Assembly: GCA_016193385.1 (NCBI GenBank)
Contig: JACPSF010000071.1
Span: 1 to 15,488 of the forward strand
Source: Deltaproteobacteria bacterium
GTDB lineage: Bacteria; Desulfobacterota_B; Binatia; UBA9968
Length of the DNA stretch: 15,488 bases
Direction: 5' to 3'
Shown: positions 14,088-15,488 of the stretch, in pieces
Position numbering within the stretch: the stretch's first letter is position 1
Layout of the letters: the number at the start of each line of letters is the position of its first letter
Translations under genes and position numbers: made by a program
Notes under the pieces: model-generated
Seen by the model: the letters and a program-made list of their open reading frames with translations, nothing else
Told to the model about the DNA's origin: nothing
Databases searched by the model: none

Positions 14088-14131
14088 ATCTTGAACCGGC
14101 GCGTCTAAAAGGGTTGAAAGGAGGTGAATTT

Positions 14132-14545
14132 ATGAAGAGCGTTCTAAGATTGCTGCTTGTCTCCCTTGTTACCCTTACCTTCGCTGGAGTGGGCTTTGCC
14201 CAGGCCACTCCTGCAACTCCAGCCACTCCTGCCAGTCCGGCAAAGAAGGTGGTCAAGAAAGAGCAGAAACCGACGGCAACCCGCGTCCTGGGAGAAGTTA
14301 TCTCAGTCGACGCCAAGGCGGGTATGCTGACGGTGAAGGTTAAAGATAAGGAGATGAGTTTTGCCGCAGAGGCCAAGGGGGCCAAGGGGGCGCTTGGGAA
14401 GGTCAAGGTGGGAGATACGGTGAGGGTTTCCTATGGAGAGAAGGAGGGAAAGCTCATCGCTCGCTCCATAACCGAGGCCAAGCCTAAGACTGAAATGGCC
14501 AAGAAGGCCGGGAAGAAGGAGCAGCCCAAAGCCGAGAAGAAGTAG
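14132..14545 (+). CDS. Small exported lysine-rich protein with a CusF/OB-like domain
   Basis: A 137-aa protein starting after a near-perfect AAAGGAGGTG site 7 nt upstream; this excludes the slightly longer TTG frame. Residues 1-25 are a Sec signal peptide: basic start MKSVLR, hydrophobic LLLVSLVTLTFAGVGF, AQA cleavage box. Then come TPA repeats (26-37), a Lys-rich linker, and a small beta domain at about 50-113 (TRVLGEVISVDAKAGMLTVK and VKVGDTVRVSYGEKEGKLIA). The pattern G-x-V-x-x-(I/V)-D..x-LTV...VGD.VxV is typical of OB-fold, CusF-like or DUF5666-like periplasmic domains. The Met/Trp/His ligands of true CusF are not evident, so metal binding is not claimed. The C-terminus is a lysine-rich tail (EMAKKAGKKEQPKAEKK). 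The strong SD suggests high expression. It is probably periplasmic or surface associated. Confidence 0.75.
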   Translation: MKSVLRLLLVSLVTLTFAGVGFAQATPATPATPASPAKKVVKKEQKPTATRVLGEVISVDAKAGMLTVKVKDKEMSFAAEAKGAKGALGKVKVGDTVRVSYGEKEGKLIARSITEAKPKTEMAKKAGKKEQPKAEKK

Positions 14546-14571
14546 TACCGGGCGGATCTGGTTTTCTGTGA

Positions 14572-14599
14572 GGGGGTAGCGACAGACTAAGCTACCCCC
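14572..14599 (+). terminator. Strong 9-bp hairpin between the two small genes
   Basis: GGGGGTAGC (14572-14580) pairs perfectly with GCTACCCCC (14591-14599) around a 10-nt loop, 26 nt after the first gene's stop. No U-tract follows (GGCCTCCTTGCC). It is more likely an mRNA 3' stabiliser or attenuator, tuning how much of the transcript reaches the next gene, than a full intrinsic terminator. Confidence 0.5.
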
Positions 14600-14643
14600 G
14601 GCCTCCTTGCCCCGTTGCTTCGATAAGAAAAAGGAGGAGCGAG

Positions 14644-14877
14644 ATGCAGCGCGACCTTAAAAGTGGAGACCGGGTTAGAGTGGCTGTCATCCATAAGTGG
14701 ATGCCGGAGCGATGCGGGACCATCAAGCAGGTGGAGAACCGGATCGGAAACCGTTTCCTGGTCAGGTTTGATAAAGACGAGCTTGGAATGTGGCACGATG
14801 AGGATGGGGATCCCGTATTGAGGCTGGGAGAGGGAGATCTTGTCCTCGTTGAAGAGAAGTTGAATTTGGTGGCCTAA
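14644..14877 (+). CDS. Small 77-aa hypothetical protein, possible SH3-like beta barrel
   Basis: The ATG at 14644 has a strong AAGGAGG site 7 nt upstream, supporting a real gene. The sequence MQRDLKSGDRVRVAVIHKWM, then PERCGTIKQVENRIGNRFLV, RFDKDELGMWHDEDGDPVLR and a LVLVEEKLNLV end suggests a small beta barrel. The opening GDRVRV, the central GTI and the VRFD strand resemble KOW/SH3-type folds that start with an L-x-x-GDRV strand. There is no signal peptide, so it is probably cytosolic. It lies 98 nt after the exported-protein gene on the same strand, beyond a 9-bp hairpin, so the two may form a unit with differential expression. I do not recognise a named family. It converges with the epimerase gene, 23 nt away. 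Confidence 0.65.
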   Translation: MQRDLKSGDRVRVAVIHKWMPERCGTIKQVENRIGNRFLVRFDKDELGMWHDEDGDPVLRLGEGDLVLVEEKLNLVA

Positions 14878-14900
14878 AAAAGCAGCCTGGCGAATCATGG

Positions 14901-15488
14901 TCAGGCCCAGAACCCCATCTGCCGGGAGCGATCGATGTAGTCTCTGAATCCTTTCTCCAGCGGAAAGCGGGGGACGTAGCCGAGCACTCTTTTGGATTGG
15001 GAGAGATCGAGGCGGACCCTGCTGAGGCCCGCTCTGTCGCCAGCGCTGCCTCGGACGATTGTAATCTCGCGCTTTGGGAAGAGCCGCTTTAGCACGCGCT
15101 GAAAGTCCTCCGGACCGTAGACTTCACCGGTTCCGATATTGAAAGTCTTCCCGGCCGCTCCCTTAACCGTGCAGGCGAGAGCGATGCCCCTCGCGACATC
15201 TTTCGCATAGACGAAGTCGTTTTTGCCGATCCGCTGCTCATGGATCACGATCGGCCCCCCGTTCAGACACGCGCGCGCCAGCTCGTTCATGTTCATTCCG
15301 CCGGTCGATCCCCCGCGGTAGTGGCCCGGACCGTAGGCGCCGGCTGGGCGGATCACCACGGCCTCAAAGCCGTAGTATCGCGCATAGGCGTCGAGTAGGA
15401 GCTCGTTGGCGATCTTTGTGGCGTGGTAGAAAGTGTGTCCCCCGAGAGGAAAGTTCTCCTTGACCGGGCCGCGCCGGATGGTCTCCCA
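14901..15488 (-). CDS. NAD-dependent epimerase/dehydratase (extended SDR), C-terminal part; 5' end outside window
   Basis: About 195 residues are readable, open to the window edge. The catalytic Tyr-x-x-x-Lys motif is seen as TFYHATK (Tyr at 15428-15426, Lys at 15416-15414), followed by IANELLLDAYARYYGFEAVV and IRPAGAYGPG, the canonical strand and RPxxxYGPG loop of UDP-sugar epimerases and dTDP-glucose dehydratases. Further on are FVYAKDVARGIALAC (the conserved V-x-D-V-A segment), KTFNIGTGEVYGPEDFQRVL (FNIGTG) and the C-terminal LGYVPRFPLEKGFRDYIDRS. The missing N-terminus would hold the GxxGxxG NAD motif. It probably acts in nucleotide-sugar or cell-envelope polysaccharide metabolism; the substrate is not decidable. 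Confidence 0.88.
   Translation of the reverse strand, partial: WETIRRGPVKENFPLGGHTFYHATKIANELLLDAYARYYGFEAVVIRPAGAYGPGHYRGGSTGGMNMNELARACLNGGPIVIHEQRIGKNDFVYAKDVARGIALACTVKGAAGKTFNIGTGEVYGPEDFQRVLKRLFPKREITIVRGSAGDRAGLSRVRLDLSQSKRVLGYVPRFPLEKGFRDYIDRSRQMGFWA

Larger units (their letters stand above)
13627..14131. other. Gene-free stretch between mfd and the exported protein, with several hairpins
   Basis: I find no convincing protein gene here. Directly visible structure: GGTCTGAGA/GGTCTGAGG direct repeats near 13693-13710; CTCTCAC (13766-13772) with GTGAGAG (13779-13785) around TTATCG; GGCC..GGCC and CTCGA/TCGAG palindromes at 13929-13954; GTC-GGAAG...CTTCC-GAC at 13980-14003; and an AT-rich patch near 14008-14030. 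A 25-codon frame (MPKPTDKDKPNRHKANPETS..., from 13841) exists but is unsupported. The layout is compatible with a small RNA or long leader, or with old decayed sequence. Confidence 0.4.

Noticed and set aside
494..15488. A defence island or prophage
   Set aside because: Only one toxin-antitoxin pair is present. There are no nucleases, phage structural genes, integrase, tRNA attachment site or transposase.

Overview
This window is a moderately GC-rich bacterial chromosome segment. It has mixed gene orientation, ATGA-type stop/start overlaps, strong Shine-Dalgarno sites at some starts, and several dispersed intergenic repeats. A complete Mfd marks it as bacterial chromosome rather than plasmid or phage. 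The UbiD / enoyl-CoA hydratase / CoA-ligase / flavin-oxidoreductase group is the kind of gene set common in uncultivated soil or subsurface lineages that were once called deltaproteobacteria (for example Binatota or Rokubacteria types). That placement is inference only; nothing in the window fixes the taxon.

Layout. Positions 2-493 (+): 3' part of a metal-type ABC transporter substrate-binding protein. 494-2373: an accessory patch. It holds a reversed-order RelE/ParE-Phd/YefM toxin-antitoxin pair (1554-1001, minus) lying between two copies of a dispersed repeat (A at 674-880, truncated B at 1659-1732), then low-complexity decayed sequence, a broken HTH regulator gene (2288-1958, minus) and a small GATCCTTCGC-type repeat. 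2374-3396 (minus): a conserved-looking coiled-coil protein of unknown role. 3533-3705: repeat copy C.

3709-9531 (minus): a probable catabolic gene group. In transcription order it holds a UbiD-family decarboxylase, a 213-nt gap with AT-rich quasi-repeats, a crotonase-family protein, a benzoate-CoA-ligase-like gene broken in two places, and a fumarate-reductase/flavocytochrome-c-type FAD oxidoreductase. The last three are packed within a few nucleotides. Together they suggest activation, decarboxylation and beta-oxidation-like or redox processing of an aromatic or unsaturated carboxylic acid. The substrate is not identifiable, and the ligase is a pseudogene as the sequence reads.

9667-13526 (+): a small DUF309 gene overlapping mfd (transcription-repair coupling factor) by 4 nt, divergent from ubiD. 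13527-14131: about 600 nt without a convincing gene, with a promoter-like motif and several hairpins, possibly an RNA locus. 14132-14877 (+): two small genes with strong ribosome binding sites, an exported lysine-rich beta-barrel-like protein and a 77-aa cytosolic protein, separated by a 9-bp hairpin. 14901-15488 (minus): C-terminal part of an NAD-dependent sugar epimerase/dehydratase running off the window.

The least explained signal is the approx. 170-207-nt intergenic repeat (copies A, B, C). It has imperfect inverted termini and two internal hairpins that appear to be preserved by compensatory changes between A and C. Also notable are three separate internal deletion-frameshift lesions (one in the HTH gene, two in the ligase), which may be real decay or assembly error.
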